64,000 nt of DNA, taken from the NCBI GenBank assembly GCA_008921705.1, contig VFFE01007128.1, positions 2,207,673 to 2,271,672 on the forward strand. The letters are read 5' to 3'. Source of the DNA: Burhinus oedicnemus (taxonomy: Eukaryota > Chordata > Aves > Charadriiformes > Burhinidae). This document shows, piece by piece, positions 1 through 14,098 of the stretch. The position numbers were made by a program, and so were the translations under genes. Position 1 is the stretch's first letter, and the number at the start of each line of letters is the position of its first letter. The notes below the pieces were generated by a model that worked only from the letters and a program-made list of their open reading frames with translations, did no database searches and was not told the DNA's origin.

Positions 1-582
1 AGAGATCTCCTGCTCCCAATCCCTCACTGGGAGTGAAGTTAGGAGACTTTTTTTTTCCTTCCGGGTTGCAAAGCCCCGTCTACTGCCTTCTGACCATATC
101 ATCAAGTTATTCCTCCTACTGTGGTCTTATAAGACTGCCCATAATAACAACTTCATTGTGCTGTGAGGATATAAGAAGTCTTCTAGATGCTCCCCATAAA
201 AGCATTTTTTATGGGCACTCACAAAACCTAGCACTCCCCAAACCCTCCAAAGAAACACCAACTGAAACACCTGACTTTGTTCCTTGCTTTTCTTCAACAC
301 ACGATTAGCAGCTTGATAAACTCTTAACGCATCTCCTTGTTTCTTCCTTATCCCAGTATTTTATACTTATATGTCTCTTGACTCTCAGGAGGAAGAGCAG
401 GTGTATTATCACCCAGCTGGAGAGAGTGACTCACTGCTAATGAAAACAGTGTGCCTTGAGACCATTCTGTATTTTCTCTTCCAAGGCAGAATTCATATTG
501 GTGAAATGAGTCTAAGGTGTGCAGAGCTTGTAGCTTGCAGACAGAACTCGGGCAGAAATTCATACAGATAGATAAAGCTAAG
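1..582. other. Noncoding sequence left of the first CR1 copy
   Basis: Nothing recognisable here. There are short open frames on both strands, but none has protein-family resemblance or paired splice signals. It is presumably upstream or intronic sequence of PLS1, by position only. Confidence 0.4.
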
Positions 583-1960
583 TATCACGGAATTTTCAGA
601 GTTGGAAGGGACCTCTAGAGATCATCTAGTCCAACTCCCCTGCTAAAGCAGGAGTGCCTAGAGCATGTTACTCAGAACTGCATCCAGGCGGGTCTGGAAA
701 ATCTCCAGAGAAGGGGACTCCACAACCTCCCTGGGCAGCCTGTTCCAGTGCTCTGTCACCCTCACCGTAAAAAAGTTTTTTCTTGTGTTTGAATGGAACT
801 TCCTATGTTCCAACTTGTGCCTGTTGCCCCTCGTCCTGTCACTGGGAGCCACTGAAAAGAGTCTGCCTCCATCTTCCTCCAACCCACCCTTTAGATACTT
901 GTAAGCAAGAATAAGGTCTCCCCTCAGCCTTCTCTTCTGCAGGCTAAAGAGTCCCAGCTCTCTCAGCCTTTCCTCATAAGGGAGGTGCTCCAATCCCCCA
1001 GTCATCTTTGTTGCCCTACGCTGGACTCTCTCCAGTAGTTCCCTGTCCCGCTTGAGCTGGGGAGCCCAGAACTGGACCCGGTATTCCAGTTGTGGCCTCA
1101 CCAGTGCAGAGTAGAGGGGGAAGAATGACCTTCCTCGACCTACTGGCCACACTCTTCCCTATGCAGCCCAGGATTCCATTGGTCTTCCTGGCAACAAGGG
1201 CACATTGCTGGCTCCTGGATAATTTCCTATCTGCCAGGACCCCCAGATCCTTCTCGTCAGAGCTGCTTTGCAGCAGGTCCACCCCTAACCTATATTGGTG
1301 CCTAGCATTCTTCCTCCCCAGGTGCAGGACCTACACTTGCTCTTGTTGAACCTCCTTAGGTTCTTCTCTGCCCAGCACTCCCGCCTGTCCAGGTCACTCT
1401 GGGTGGCAGCATGGCCCTCTGGAGTGTCAGCCACCCCTCCCAGTTTGGTATCATCAGCGAACTTGCTGAGGATACACTCTGTCCCCTCATCCAGGTCATT
1501 GATGAATATATTGAACAAGATTGGACCGAGTATTGACCCCTGGGGGACACCACTGGTTACAGGCCTCCAACTTGACACTGCTCCATTAATCACAACCCTC
1601 CAAGTTCTGTCACACAGCCAGCTCTCAATCCACCTCGCTGTCTCCTCATCTAGCCCACACTTCCTCAGCTTCCTGATGAGTATGTTATAGGAGACAGTGT
1701 CGAAAGCCTTGCTGAAGTCAAGGTAGATGACATCTACTGCTCTCCCCTCATCCAGCCAACCAGTTATAACATCACAGAAGGCTGATTGGTCAAGCATGAT
1801 TTACCCTTGGTAAATCCATGCTGACCACTTCCAATAACTTCCTGTTTATCAATGTGTTTGGAGATGACATCCAGAACAAGTCGCTCCATTACCTTCCCAG
1901 AGACAGAGGTGAGACTAACCGGCCTGTAGTTCGCTGGGTCCTCCTTCTTGCCCTTTTTGA
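583..1960 (-). mobile_element. CR1 LINE, 5'-truncated, with decayed reverse transcriptase ORF
   Basis: Chicken-repeat-1 type non-LTR retrotransposon on the minus strand. Its 3' end lies at the low coordinate, where a TTGGAAGGGACC-type tail is visible from about 602. Reading leftward from about 1960, the minus strand encodes the second half of the CR1 ORF2 reverse transcriptase. [18 protein letters not shown] segment lies at about 1900-1960, SKAFDTV near 1700, SGVPQGS at about 1530-1555, and the FADD catalytic motif at 1450-1461. The post-RT region ([28 protein letters not shown]) lies at 660-1050. The frame is broken between about 1285 and 1150 and again near 1790, so the copy is dead. The 5' boundary is soft, because CR1-like protein similarity fades around 1960-2000. 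It is the longest of five CR1 copies here and differs in its 3' tail from the others, so it belongs to a different subfamily. Confidence 0.93.
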
Positions 1961-4900
1961 AGAGCAAATCCAGTGTATGTGGCAGTACCAAGATTTCTGT
2001 TGAAGCTGACATTACTTCCCCTTGATTTGAGCAGTCCTCTCACTTTATAGTTGCACGATTCTTCCACAAGCAGGCCTCTATCTTCTTTGGCTTTCATTGC
2101 TTCTTTACCACACACCTCTGCAGGTCGGTGTACTTATTTTAAGAGACTGAGTGACTTTGCCTTGGACCAGCAGGTCCCAGAGCACAAGAGCATGTTAATT
2201 GTACTTTTATTCCCTCTGTTGTTGTTTAATTCTGAGGTAGAATTACTGTTCTTCTTGGGGCTCATCCACTCTGTGGATGTATGTGAGATGTTTCCCCGTG
2301 TGGTTAGCATGACTGCCGTTAAATTTCAGCTGTCTTTTGCAGGTAGGCACAAGTGATTGTAAAGACATTTAAATGCACATGTGTGTTCCTTGATGCCTTC
2401 ATGAACTGCAAAATATGAACATTATACAGGCTGATACAGTGGTCAGAGGAAATGCAGCCAAGATGGTGCATGGAGGTCCTCTGAACTGTACTAGGTAGTT
2501 TCATGTGATATCAAAGAAGTGCTTATGGCTTATCATTTGCATGGGTTGCTGTAATAACACCCGGTAGTCTGTATGATTACTTGAGGACTAATTTCCATAT
2601 ATAGTCATGAAAGTGATTGTCAGAGTAGTTGCCTGACCTTTGAACGCATTGCATTGTTCCTGTACACCATAAAACTGTATTCCAGCATGCTCTCTTTTAT
2701 CTATTCCTATGTTGCTTAGTCAACTTGGCTGGAGTGAAGGGGCACAGATTAAAATTCTATCTTGTCCTGAATATTGGTTTGATGACTTAAAAAAAAAAAA
2801 AAGAAAAAAAATATGTAAAATTGAAATAGGTGCTAAATGGTGGTAAGGACCATAGGCAAGCCAGCAACCTAAAAGTGGAATATGTACGTTCAACTACTAA
2901 GCAAAAACTAACAGGTAAAAGAGGAAAAAAGTGAGGAAAGAAAATATCAAACAGTAAAATCTGCTTTTCTCATGTATTATTTCTATATTTAATCTAGACA
3001 GGTCCTAGTCCTGTAAGCATTTATCCACGTTTTTTATATGAATAAATCTGCTTACCTACTTAAGACTATTGATGATGTAAAATTAAACGTTTGAGTAATT
3101 TGGAGATGTAGCGTATTAGATTATACATTCTTTTGGAAATTGGCGTTATTATTTATATAGGAGCAATGACTATTTTTTGCTTATCTACAAGTACTACTAT
3201 TAAAAATATTTGCCTGTATATATCTTTTTACTGTTTCTTGCTTTCTAGTATTTCTAGAAAAGTATTATTCTTGAGGCTAGTAGCTGCGGAGGAAACTTGC
3301 AGAAATGCATTTACAATCAGGATCAGTGTTATAACATCAAGACTTTTTGAGTTGATAATTTTTGATTGAGTGTAAGATGCCTGGAATCTAGTTCTCTAAG
3401 GCAAAAATTTCAGAATCTTAAAAGCTGATTTTAAAAATAATAATAATTAAAAAAAATAATCTAGAACTAAAGAATGTAATTGTCATAATAATTTCTTAGG
3501 AAATTTTTTTCCATAGTTTAATTGGTTCTGGAAAATATTTTTTTTTAACTTTTAGCAACAGTGATGCTTAAAAATCTTTGCAATTAATAAAGTGCAAAAT
3601 TTTGTACTAGTCATGCTAGGAGAAAATTGTGTGGTATTTTAATTTAGAATGTCATTTAAACTACATTTGAAAGTTCTGGCTACTGTAATTACATAGGTCC
3701 CTCTTTTATTAAAATATTTCTTCAATGAAAATCTGAATAACTGTACTAGCTACAATTTTCATAGTGGTAAATTGTTGTTTTCTGAGAGATTTAATGTGAG
3801 GAGAAATAATTTTCCATCTCGTTCTGTGTTCCATACTGATTAAGACTAGAATAGAGTTTATGCATGGGAATATTGATAAAAGTTCTGCTAAATGTCAGCT
3901 TTCCTCATTCCATGGCTTACTATAGAAACCAGTGCAATGGAGGAGGAAGAAAGGGGATTCATGGTTTTCGGCCTTTTACCCTCTCTTTTTTTAGAAGTCA
4001 AATAAATTAAACCTATATATGTTGGAACAGTATTCATTATCTTTTGGAGGAGCATATGTTCCTTGGTGAATATTTTCCCAGTACTTGGAGCTTTCACTAC
4101 TCTTTGAGGGTTATGTCAATGGAATGGACATCACCTTAACAGCATGTAATATGGAAATACCTAAATTAAAAACGTGATACCAGTACCCTTACCTTTAACA
4201 CTTCACATAAAGTCTGTGTGTAATGTTTAGTTGCCACTCTTCTTATTGCAGTAATTAATTAAATAAAATATTTTCATAACATTCACCATGATGTGTGAAA
4301 TACTCTGCATCCAGTGTAACTGTTGCCATAAAAACTCCAGAAATCACTAGGTCTACATAAATGGGTTAAACAAATGTAGAACAGGAGTACCAGGGAGTAA
4401 AAGGATCTGATGCTAGCAAGCAAGAAACTTTATTGCTGGAGAAGGCTCCATTGTACTGTGCCAGACAATAAGGAAACAATAAATTGTAAACGTATGCTGG
4501 GAAAAGATACCTAGCTAAGCAACTGCAAATGCTTTTGAATCTGAAACCCAGGTTTTGAGCTCTTCTGTGTAAGATGTTGTCTCATTAGCTCATTTCAGCC
4601 TTGGCATTCAGTGAGCCAACGGTTGACCAGTGGGCATGCTGTGATACACAGAGGGATGTTAACAATGAAAACAACAACTGGTATTAGTCAGATCAAGTTT
4701 AATATGGATCAGGAGTTCCAGGTTACTCATAGAACCAATTCTGCATTACAGTCATGTACTGCCACTTTATTAAGGGATTTTTCAAAGCATCGTTGTTGCT
4801 ATACCTTTAAAAAAGGGCTGCAAACTGAAACAGTAAGGGTGACTTCTCTATTCTCCAGTGTATTATGTTTGTGATAAAATTACTAATTACATGATTTCAG

Positions 4901-7389
4901 CTTTGATTCAGCTGGTCACAGGCAGGAAATACTAAATGTCAGTCATGACCTTATTATATACCGTATTATTTGCTTTTGTACTTCTAAATGTAAATTACTT
5001 GATGAATTTCTAGATTTTTATGTGGGGATGTGTGCTTAGTGACTGCTATTACATACAGGTGTCCAAAGACAATAAAGGTAGTACCTCACAATAGCTCATC
5101 AGTGAGAATGGTATTGCTAAACCTCAGAAGTAAATTATGCACAAAGCAGATTGTGTGCTTCTGCATGCATGCTTTTGGTGGGAAAAGGATTATCAACCCA
5201 CTTTCAGGGCTCTCTTGCAGATGTTTCCTTAATAATAATAGGCACCAGCAAAAAAAAATAAATTAATGCTGGATCCAGTATTATCCAGTTTAATTCACTT
5301 AGCCTATTCATCCTTTCATCTTGTTAATAATCTTTGGTAGAATGGACTGATTAAAAACATTGACATGTAGTAAAGCTGAAATACTAGGCTGTATGCTGTT
5401 AGCAAGATTATATTTACTTGAATGCTAATTTAAACGATTTGTCTCGGTGTGAGCTTCAGGAGGTAGCTGTTTCTTTTCAAACCAGATGTTCCCTTGTAGG
5501 TTTTTTTTTTTTCCTCAAAAAATTCTTATAGTTTGGACTGGTTTTGTCTTGCTGATTTATCAAGTTCCTCTTCTAGCTCCACATCTTTTCTCCCATTTTG
5601 TTTCCACATGTCCTACCACTTCTCTTTGCACTGGTTTATCCCCTTATGACAAAGGGAAACTAGATTCTGTTCTTTCGTATCCTAAAGGTAGGTCAATGTA
5701 AAGTAGTATGAAATTCTTGTTTTCCATTGAGCAGACTATTGTACTTCTGTGATGTGTCTAGTCCTTCCAAGCTTGATTTATAGAATCAAGATATATTTAA
5801 TTGAAACTAGTGTGGATTTCGCCAGTGATATATAGCTGGCATCAGGCCTTCACTCTGATTCTAAATCTGGGGTTTTTTTCCCTTAAGTAACATGATGTAT
5901 TTGGTGACAAAACAATTCATAACTGAATTTTGCTTTACTTGTTGTCACCTATATCAGCCACTTAATTGTATGGGACAGAATATTTTTCACATCTCAAATT
6001 AGCAAAATGTTTTAGCACATAAATAAATTTAAATCTTACCACTAATTCCATTGCTTTAAAAAAGAGTTATCATGTACTCAGAGTTGTATCCACAGATAAC
6101 TACTTCACTAATTCAAGGCCTATTGGAAAAATCCTTCTAAAAGCTGATAATCTTGTTCATCAATATTTGTATATCTTTGATCTTTCCAAAGGGATTTCAT
6201 TATTCCGCTATTACTTTGTGTCTCCACATACTTCTTGCTAAACATACATGGAAAATGTATATTGTCTGTAAGCTGCAGCATTGGGAACTCTATAATGTTT
6301 TGAATAACATAAAATATAACTTTATCAATCTTAACTAAAATGTACATGTGGGTATGCCATTGCAAAGTGGAATTGTGTATATAGGAATTACTCCATTTTT
6401 TTTTTTTAATCAGTCTAATAAAATTATGCCTGGCAAAATTTCAGTTGCCTCTTGCAATGCTATATGGTAATGCTATATGTGTCAGGCTGATTGAGCTTTT
6501 GCATAAAGATGCTATTAAAAGGGAACACAATCTTTTTTAAATAGAGATTTAAAAAAAAAAAATTAAAACTAGTGTGCACACCCCCTACAATTTTCAAAAT
6601 CTTTGGAAAGATCCACCCGTTCTGCCTGAAACTCAAACCTCCCGGTTGGCTTCTTCAGCATAGGCAAAGTGGTTTGATCACGTCCTGTCAAAGTGGCTCC
6701 CAAGAGAGTCTTGACAGCAACAGGAGAGTAGTTGTTGTGCCAGAGCAAATCCCTACTTCTGGCACACTGGGTTATGTTTGTTTACATAGGGTGGCTTGCA
6801 CTCTAAAGTGGGAGCCCTCCTGTTGTGGTGGAAGACAGCTACAGGGTCAGCCATGCTGGGCTTTTTCATGAAGTTCTGTCTGATAGACTGGCTGCCTTGG
6901 GGAAGGTAGGAATTATGAAATGATCTATAGTAATAGATGCACGTATTTCTGTTGCATTACAAAATTTCTGCATGCTTTCCCTCCTGAAATAATTTTTGTG
7001 GTGGTTAATCTATGGAACAAACTCTTCTGCCCTGTAGTTTAAGCTACCATTCTGCTTTTTACTAAGTAAATTAGGATCAAGGTATTTAAACTCAATAAGA
7101 TCAATCCATATCAGTCCTTCTCAACCAAATAAGCATGTGTTGGATGAGTAATTGGGTGCTACTGTAGTTGCTGTGCTACCTAAGAAGAGATGCCACTTCA
7201 GTTGTATTGCTTTCAGCTGGACTCCTCAACCAGAGAGGGATAGACCAGTAATGGTGGGAATGAAAGTGTGGAAGGTAAGCATAGTGGCGACTTGCTAATT
7301 GATAGTGATAGCACAATAAATATTTCTGTGCCATGCTTAGAAATTTAAAAGTAGGGATTTAAATATAGATTACTGGCTATTAATTAATT

Positions 7390-7413
7390 AATTAATGCTC
7401 GAGAGCATTAATT
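7390..7413. repeat. Perfect inverted repeat, 11-nt arms, 2-nt spacer
   Basis: Left arm AATTAATGCTC (7390-7400), spacer GA, right arm GAGCATTAATT (7403-7413). It sits at the end of an AATT tandem run beginning near 7380. It is a possible cruciform or simply a product of the AT-rich tandem run; no function is shown. Confidence 0.8.
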
Positions 7414-7769
7414 TTGGAGGGTTGGAAATATAAGTTATTTTTCATGAGTTGTCACTGTGTAAAGTGACAGTAAACAACATGACAGGGTTATTCAGTTTTT
7501 GTGAAGGTCAGTGGGAAGAGGATGAGCCCCATGGTGCAGACTTGTAGCAAACTTAAAGTCCAAAATGTTTGCTTATTTAGTCAAAATATTATGTGAAATA
7601 AAACATATATCTTGTAAGATCTCCAGAGACATGTTTTGCCCTTGCAAAAGAGCTGTTTTATCAACAAGCTGATTTATCTGATAGTTGATCACACTTGATC
7701 ATTTTATCATGAAAGAGGCAGTTTTTAGCTACATATTTAACTTGCTGAACATGTGGAAATCTGCTCTCA

Positions 7770-7793
7770 AAGTCCTAACAAGTGTTAGGACTT
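7770..7793. repeat. Perfect inverted repeat, 11-nt arms, 2-nt spacer
   Basis: Left arm AAGTCCTAACA (7770-7780), spacer AG, right arm TGTTAGGACTT (7783-7793). The arms pair without mismatch. Nothing around it suggests a transposon terminus or an RNA gene. Confidence 0.8.
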
Positions 7794-10700
7794 ACAAGTG
7801 GTGTAAGGAGTACTAATATTTTACTTTGACAGTGTCACGGTTTGGAAGGACTTTGTACTGTTATCTGGCAATTTTGGAAGACTGCATTACGGTGGAATGT
7901 TTTAAAATGGCTAAGACAAAACAAATATAAATACATATTAAATTTAAGAATACTCAGAATTCATGTTTAACTAAGCAAAAAGACTCCTTACAAAGGTAAT
8001 CTGCGTGACCAGCTTACAGGATTTTCCTGTATTGTGCCCTATAGTTATTAGACTGGGTAACTCCATAAGCATCTTTCTCAGTTTATGGGACTTCAGGTCA
8101 TTAATTCTAAAGCAACAAATAAATTTTTTAAACTGTCATTTTTACGTTTGTAAGGGTTGTTACTAGCCTAGCACTATTTTGTAAGATGAATGTTTATATG
8201 ATACTTGAAAAAATGAAACAAAATTTCTAGGTAATAAAATCATGCACATCTTTATGCATTATTTTGCCTAGTTGCAGGGAATGATTTAAATGCTTAGGGA
8301 TGTCTGCTCATGTTGCCAGCTCAAGCTATTTAAAAAAAACCTCAAAGACTTTGTCTAAACCCAAGATTTGTATAAAGTCTTCTTAATTTGGATTTCTGAT
8401 GTTTGTAAGAAAGATGGTAAAGTTTTCAGCTAAGCATCAGAGACAACTTTATATTCTTAAATGAAAACTATCTCTTAATCATATGAATCCTAAGGCTGAG
8501 GTTTAGTTACCAAAAAAATTTGCTCAGAAATTTCTTTCTTTTTCCTCTTCAAAATGTGATTAGAAATGACAGCTGGCAACAACAACTGTAGATGTTTTCT
8601 TCTGGCCTCATTATTAAGAACTACAGTACCAGAAAATGAACTTCATGTGTGCCCCACATAGTCTTCTAGTTTAGAAGCTACAAACAATACTCTCTGTAGT
8701 TTTAGTTACTCAGATTTACTAATGTGCTCCTTTTCCCCTCAACACCTTAGCAAACCTAGCTCCTCAGGGCTATGAACTGGCAGGTGGACTCTGCAGAGAC
8801 TGGATGGTTTTGAAATGCTGTCAGCTGCTTTTGTGGTGTATTGTAGAAGACCCTCCTTTTTCCTCTAGCTTGACCAATGAAAAAAGAAAAACAAAAATAA
8901 CCTATGAATTTTCCATGACAGAAAATCCTGGCTTGCTTGTAGTAGAGTAGCTGATCGGTCTAATCTTCTAATAATCTTTTGAACCATGTAGAGTTGAACG
9001 AGGAATTAGTAGGTGACAGAAGGTCATACTGCCATCTGATAATTAATGAAAACTGAAAAATACTCTGGCAACACACATCTGTTTGGTACTATTTAGTACT
9101 TGCAGTTAGCTAGAATATGAAGAATATGTGGACGTAAATTGAATTGCTGAGGGCAGGAGAATGAATGTGCATTTCTATTGTTACTCCTAATGATCTTCAC
9201 GTGATTAACTTCTGGGATGACCTTAAAACTTAGTTCATTAGTAGGAGTTAGCCTGTGGTGCTCTGCTGGAGTTTTAGTATTTGCAGCAACCTGAGGTTTA
9301 CTACTTCAGAGTACCAGAGGGCAGACACACAGAAAGATAAAGGCAGTAGTTTTCTGAAGTGTTGCAGTTGCGCTGTTTTAAAATCTCCCTTCCCTTCTGC
9401 CTCTTAGTCTGTTCACTGCTAGCTTTGTTCGTAGTTTTGCTTTTTAGGTTACATGCTAACTAAATGTTATTTTCATTCTTGGGGAAGAGGAAAATGGTTC
9501 ATAATGTTCCAGTTGGCTTAAGAAAAAGATATTTTTCTGAAGTTAAAAGTGCCATAGAAAGGTAAATTCCTTAGCAAAGAACAGAGAGTACAATATGTCC
9601 TACCTCTCAAGCAGCACTGAATCTGGAAGAAATAGAGGCTTGGGGCAAAAACTGACAGCCTTGCAGAAGATATTGTAAAAATATCAGTGACATAGTAACA
9701 GATTAAACAGCTGAAGGTGAGTACACTTTGATTGCAGTAGATGGACTGCAAAATCCAGCAATCTCTGGAAAACAGTGAAGCATGTAACATGAAATTGTAA
9801 TTTGCTAATAGCAGCAGCAGAGTTTTGGCTGTGAAATTCGTAATAACATTGCTGTGCTAGAAGATAGTAGATAGTGAAAAGCTGTGCTGTTTGTTGTATT
9901 TTAATGTTTCTGATTACTTTTGTTTCCTTACTATAAATACTGAGGTGGAGATAACGTTGCAACTACTTGACTTTAATAGCACTATCACTTTCAGAAACAT
10001 ACTATTTAAATTGTAATTTAGAGGCAGACCAGAAGATGGTGAGTCAGTGACTTCTACAATATCGTCAGTTCTCATAATTTAACTGAGCTTTCCGTGAAAA
10101 TTGAAGATGCTCTCAAAAGTCAGTTTGTGGAGCTGAGAAATTATGTGAGAATCTGTTTAATGTTAAAATAAATTTCTAGTCCTTCCAGTTACAGAGAAAA
10201 GCTTGAGAAGTTAATCTGAGAATAACGTGAGGTATCTGAAAACAGAAGGCAGATGTCATTCCGTATGACGAATTTTAAAACCTTTTGACATTTTTTGGTT
10301 GGTTAGGATCTGACTTATGATTGTTTTTGAAAAGGTTGGGTTATGACTCTTGCTTCTGGTTAGCTTTTCTGTTTAGTAATTAACTAGCAGTGCTATAGTA
10401 TAAAAAAGTAGTACAAGAGTAATTAAAGCATAACCCCAAGCTGTGAATCTTATTTGTAGAGTACTGGGACACCAAAGAAGTCCCTCTGTAATCGTGAGCT
10501 CTGAGCGTGAGTTTTGCTGTGTGCACAAAGTTTTTATGATGCAAATGTTTCAATAAGAATTTCAGAATTTGTTTCCTAATTAAGATATATATCAGACAAT
10601 ATTTATATGAGACATTCTTGTAAAAATAATGCAATTTTTTTGTTATTGTAGTTGTATGCTAACAAAAGCTGTATGTGCATAAGCCTAGACAGAGAAATAA

Positions 10701-11861
10701 AGAGATTAAGTATCATTTGCTGGTGTGTCTTTTAACTCCCTTTTGCTGTTGTAAATTTGATACGTAATGTCAGCCTAGGCACAAAAGAATGACTTGAGGA
10801 TGGAGTGTCTGAATGAACTTGCTTTTATTAGTGTAGCCTTTCCATTTATATTTTAGTGTGGTTTGCTTTAATGACATGTCACAGAGAAACCAAGTTTGGA
10901 CTTAAAAAAAAATAAATAAAATATTCTATTCTTCAGAGCAGTGGCTGGTAATCAAATAGGTTTTATGACAAACTGTTGCCTGGTTTCTCATCAAACTTCC
11001 TATATGTTAGTGATAGGCTCTTTCCATCTAACACACGTTTGCATGGTAAAACTGCTATGATGCTTTGACCTTTGTAGGCATTCATCTTGCCACAATTTCT
11101 GGGTTTGGCACCCTGTGCTGTGGTGGCTGTGGTGTTGGTTCAGCCCATATTTTTTCCTTGCTTTTGGTGGCAACATACGAGGCACCAGCTTCCAATGCAA
11201 ATTGGAAAGCGTGATCCTTGCCAACTCTGGCCTTCCAGAGATGGTGCATTTGCCTGATCACTGGGTGGATGCATTCAGAAGTGATACGCAAGCAAGGACA
11301 TTCATATGGGTAAAGATGGTGGATACGGGGACAAGGTCATTGAGGCAAGGGTAGCCTTGTGGCATAGGAAGAGCAGAAGAGGTGCTTGATGGAGACTTGC
11401 AGAAGTTCTCCAGGAAGGAGGGTCTAGCACATTTGGGTACAAGGAAGCCAAATGACTAGTGAGCATGGGAAATAGGTTTCAGTATAATAAACTGATGTTT
11501 GGAGAGTATCAAATGATCCATCCAGAGGGCAAATGATATTGCTGGTGAGAGGAGATAAGAAAAGGTCATATAAAATGAAACAGTATATTAAGTTGCTTGA
11601 ACTTGTTGATAGAAAGGCAAATCTGGTTTCTGTTCAAGGCTCAGTCAAATGATTCCTGGACCAGTATAAACATTATGGTGTTTACACTTGTAAAGAAGTT
11701 TCTTCCACCAAGTCACCTTAATCTGTCCTGAGCCCCATCCTAACTGTTAATACCTTGCTAATTAATTTGAATGTAGCTCTGCAATCATAGATTACTTGAC
11801 TACAGACATTGCCATGTGTAAAATGCAAAAACAAGATTTTTGCTTTCAGAACAGTGCCTTT

Positions 11862-11907
11862 ATGTTTAATTTATATTCAATAATTATGATGTTTAATTTA
11901 TATTCAA
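11862..11907. repeat. Short tandem duplication, 27-bp period
   Basis: The 19-nt word ATGTTTAATTTATATTCAA occurs at 11862-11880 and again, identically, at 11889-11907. It looks like a local slippage duplication in AT-rich DNA. Confidence 0.85.
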
Positions 11908-14080
11908 AAACTCAACTTCAGGTTCTTGGATAAAAAGATGAGATGGTGGGGTTGCTTCACTTCTGTTACCATTATTATTCTGAGTTACAGTGGCAGGCTC
12001 GGTAGTATTCTTGAGCTAAGGAAAACACATTAATGCTTAATGTGAATAAAGTTTTTCATTACGAATACATGTGACTTTAATTGTGAGTAGAAGCAGATTT
12101 GATGGTAACTATGTTATATATCTGAAGCACAGAGGTGAAAATGGGTCTCTCAAGTGTAAGCCAAGCAGCTCTCAGAAATGGGCTGCAAGTTTCATGAGTT
12201 TTATACCAGGACTTGGGAATTTCCTTTGTGAGTACCAGTTTTAACTGTATCAGTAAAAGGTAAAAATTATTTTAGACTCTGGACAGTGTGGTGGAAGCTA
12301 AAGGAACACTAAAATAATTTGCATTGGGAAGGTTAATACCACACCCACAAAGGTCACATCTTTTGCAATCCTAGTGGTGTTTACAAATGTATGTTTTCTA
12401 ATAGGCTAGAGCAGATGCTTGTTCTAGGGTTTGCTCAAAAAAGGGAAGGTCTTCTGCATGATCTTGTGTCTCCCAAGGGAATTCCCTAGTCCCACTTCTC
12501 CTGCCACTATTTTTGCCTATTCTTTCCTGTCCTTGTGTACCGTTAACAGCATGCAGGTTTTATTGCTGGATGCAAGAGTTTCTTATTGTAAAAATAAAAT
12601 GTTAGCGAGTATGTCTCTGACTTTCCTTGTGTGTAATGAACTATGGAACTGAGACCTGGAGGAACCTTTCTGTTTATGCTAACACTTGCTTACTGCTGCT
12701 ATAGAAATGCAAGAGCTGCTTTTATCTCTTTTGGAAGGAATATCATTGCAGTTGCATTATATTTCAGTTATTTGTTTCTAAAGTTTATCACTAGTTAATT
12801 TATGGCATGATTATTAGAGATAGTGAAAATCCACAAATTCATCTGTCTCCAGTTGAAGTTGCTGGAATACACCTGAAAAACTTGTCCTTAGTAACTCTGG
12901 TACCTTTGCTGTGGTAGTATCTGTTAAGTTGCATTATGAGCCTCTGGAAGATGTTCTGTACTTGAATGCAAAAGTAACTAATCTCCTTTAGACCAACTGT
13001 AAGACTTGATTAGGGTGTTCCAGAGTTGAATTGCTATAGGTTGGTTGTACATCTTCCTACCTTCTGAAGTCATCCAGGCATTTGAACTTGTGCACCTTTA
13101 GCTCTGTCTCCAAGCTGTTTGCCAGCAAGTAGTAGGCTCAAACTTCTTTAAAGGGCATAATAGGACCATCCTATTCTACTGTAGATTGTAGCAACTCTAT
13201 TCTTGTTTATTCTATTTCATTTCCATGAGAACATAAGCTTCTTTCATTTCCAATGAGTTCTGAAAACACTTTTTAGTGGAAACAGTCTCTTGTTAGTGGA
13301 TAGTTGGTATGCTTATGTTAAACATTAAGTACTTATGCCTTTTGTGTTCTTTTTCCTGATTAAATATTTGTGTTGTTGAGGAATGAAACAGATATTTAAA
13401 ATACTTGAAATTGATCATGAAAGTTGTTGAGATAACATAAAAGGTAATTAAGATTTATGGTTTGAGTGTATTCAAATTCCTGCTGTGCTTTCGCTTTCCT
13501 TATGTGTCTTCACTTCTCTTGACTGAACTTGGATGCCATGTGCGTGCTGTTATTGAACTTTCACCAAGGCAAAGGTTGTGCATAATAAAACAGAGAGCAA
13601 GTGTCACTTTAGCAGATTCACTGTATTCAACCATTACTTTGGATCAGAGTTCTTTGAATTTACCCATGTTAGAGATTCTGTAGGGAAACTTATTTTTATG
13701 TCCTTTAATTTGTTGCTTATTATGGCACAACTGTTTATTATTTTATATTGTATACTTTGATTCTGTACTCCCTAATTTATTGGAAGGCTAGTATGTTATA
13801 TTTAAATTACATAAAATGTACAGATAGTTCAGAATACTTAATCTTGAAGTTTTCATCAAGTAAAATGTAAAGCCCATATCAAAACTGGGATGACTTTCCT
13901 TCAGATTAAGGGGTATATTGTTTTGCAGACAATCCGATTTTTGTATTCTGAAAAACAGAAGTGTTCTCTTATCAAGAGACATATGAGAAAAATCTTGGTT
14001 TTGTATTTCCAATACTGATTTGCCTGGTATTCTCAAGTCCTACAGAAAAGCTACTTGTTGCATGGAAGCAGCTTTGTGCA

Positions 14081-14098
14081 TTTTTTTTTTTTTTTTTT
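14081..14098. repeat. T18 homopolymer
   Basis: An uninterrupted run of 18 T. No adjoining element body is recognised, so it cannot be assigned as the tail of a retrocopy. Confidence 0.9.

Larger units (their letters stand above)
1961..10989. other. Long AT-rich noncoding stretch, probable PLS1 upstream or intron 1
   Basis: No exon is recognisable on either strand. The stretch holds A- and T-runs (for example 2789-2809 and 6549-6561) and an AATT tetranucleotide run near 7380. Two perfect short inverted repeats lie at 7390-7413 and 7770-7793. By synteny the stretch should lie between the distal PLS1 noncoding exon(s) and the start-codon exon, but this is inference. Confidence 0.4.

Noticed and set aside
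658..1797. Minus-strand frames of 164 and 170 codons as a host gene
   Set aside because: They carry CR1 reverse-transcriptase sequence (FADD, SGVPQGS) in a truncated, frameshifted LINE.
6572..6871. 99-codon plus-strand frame
   Set aside because: No recognisable domain, no Kozak or splice context, isolated in AT-rich DNA. Consistent with chance.
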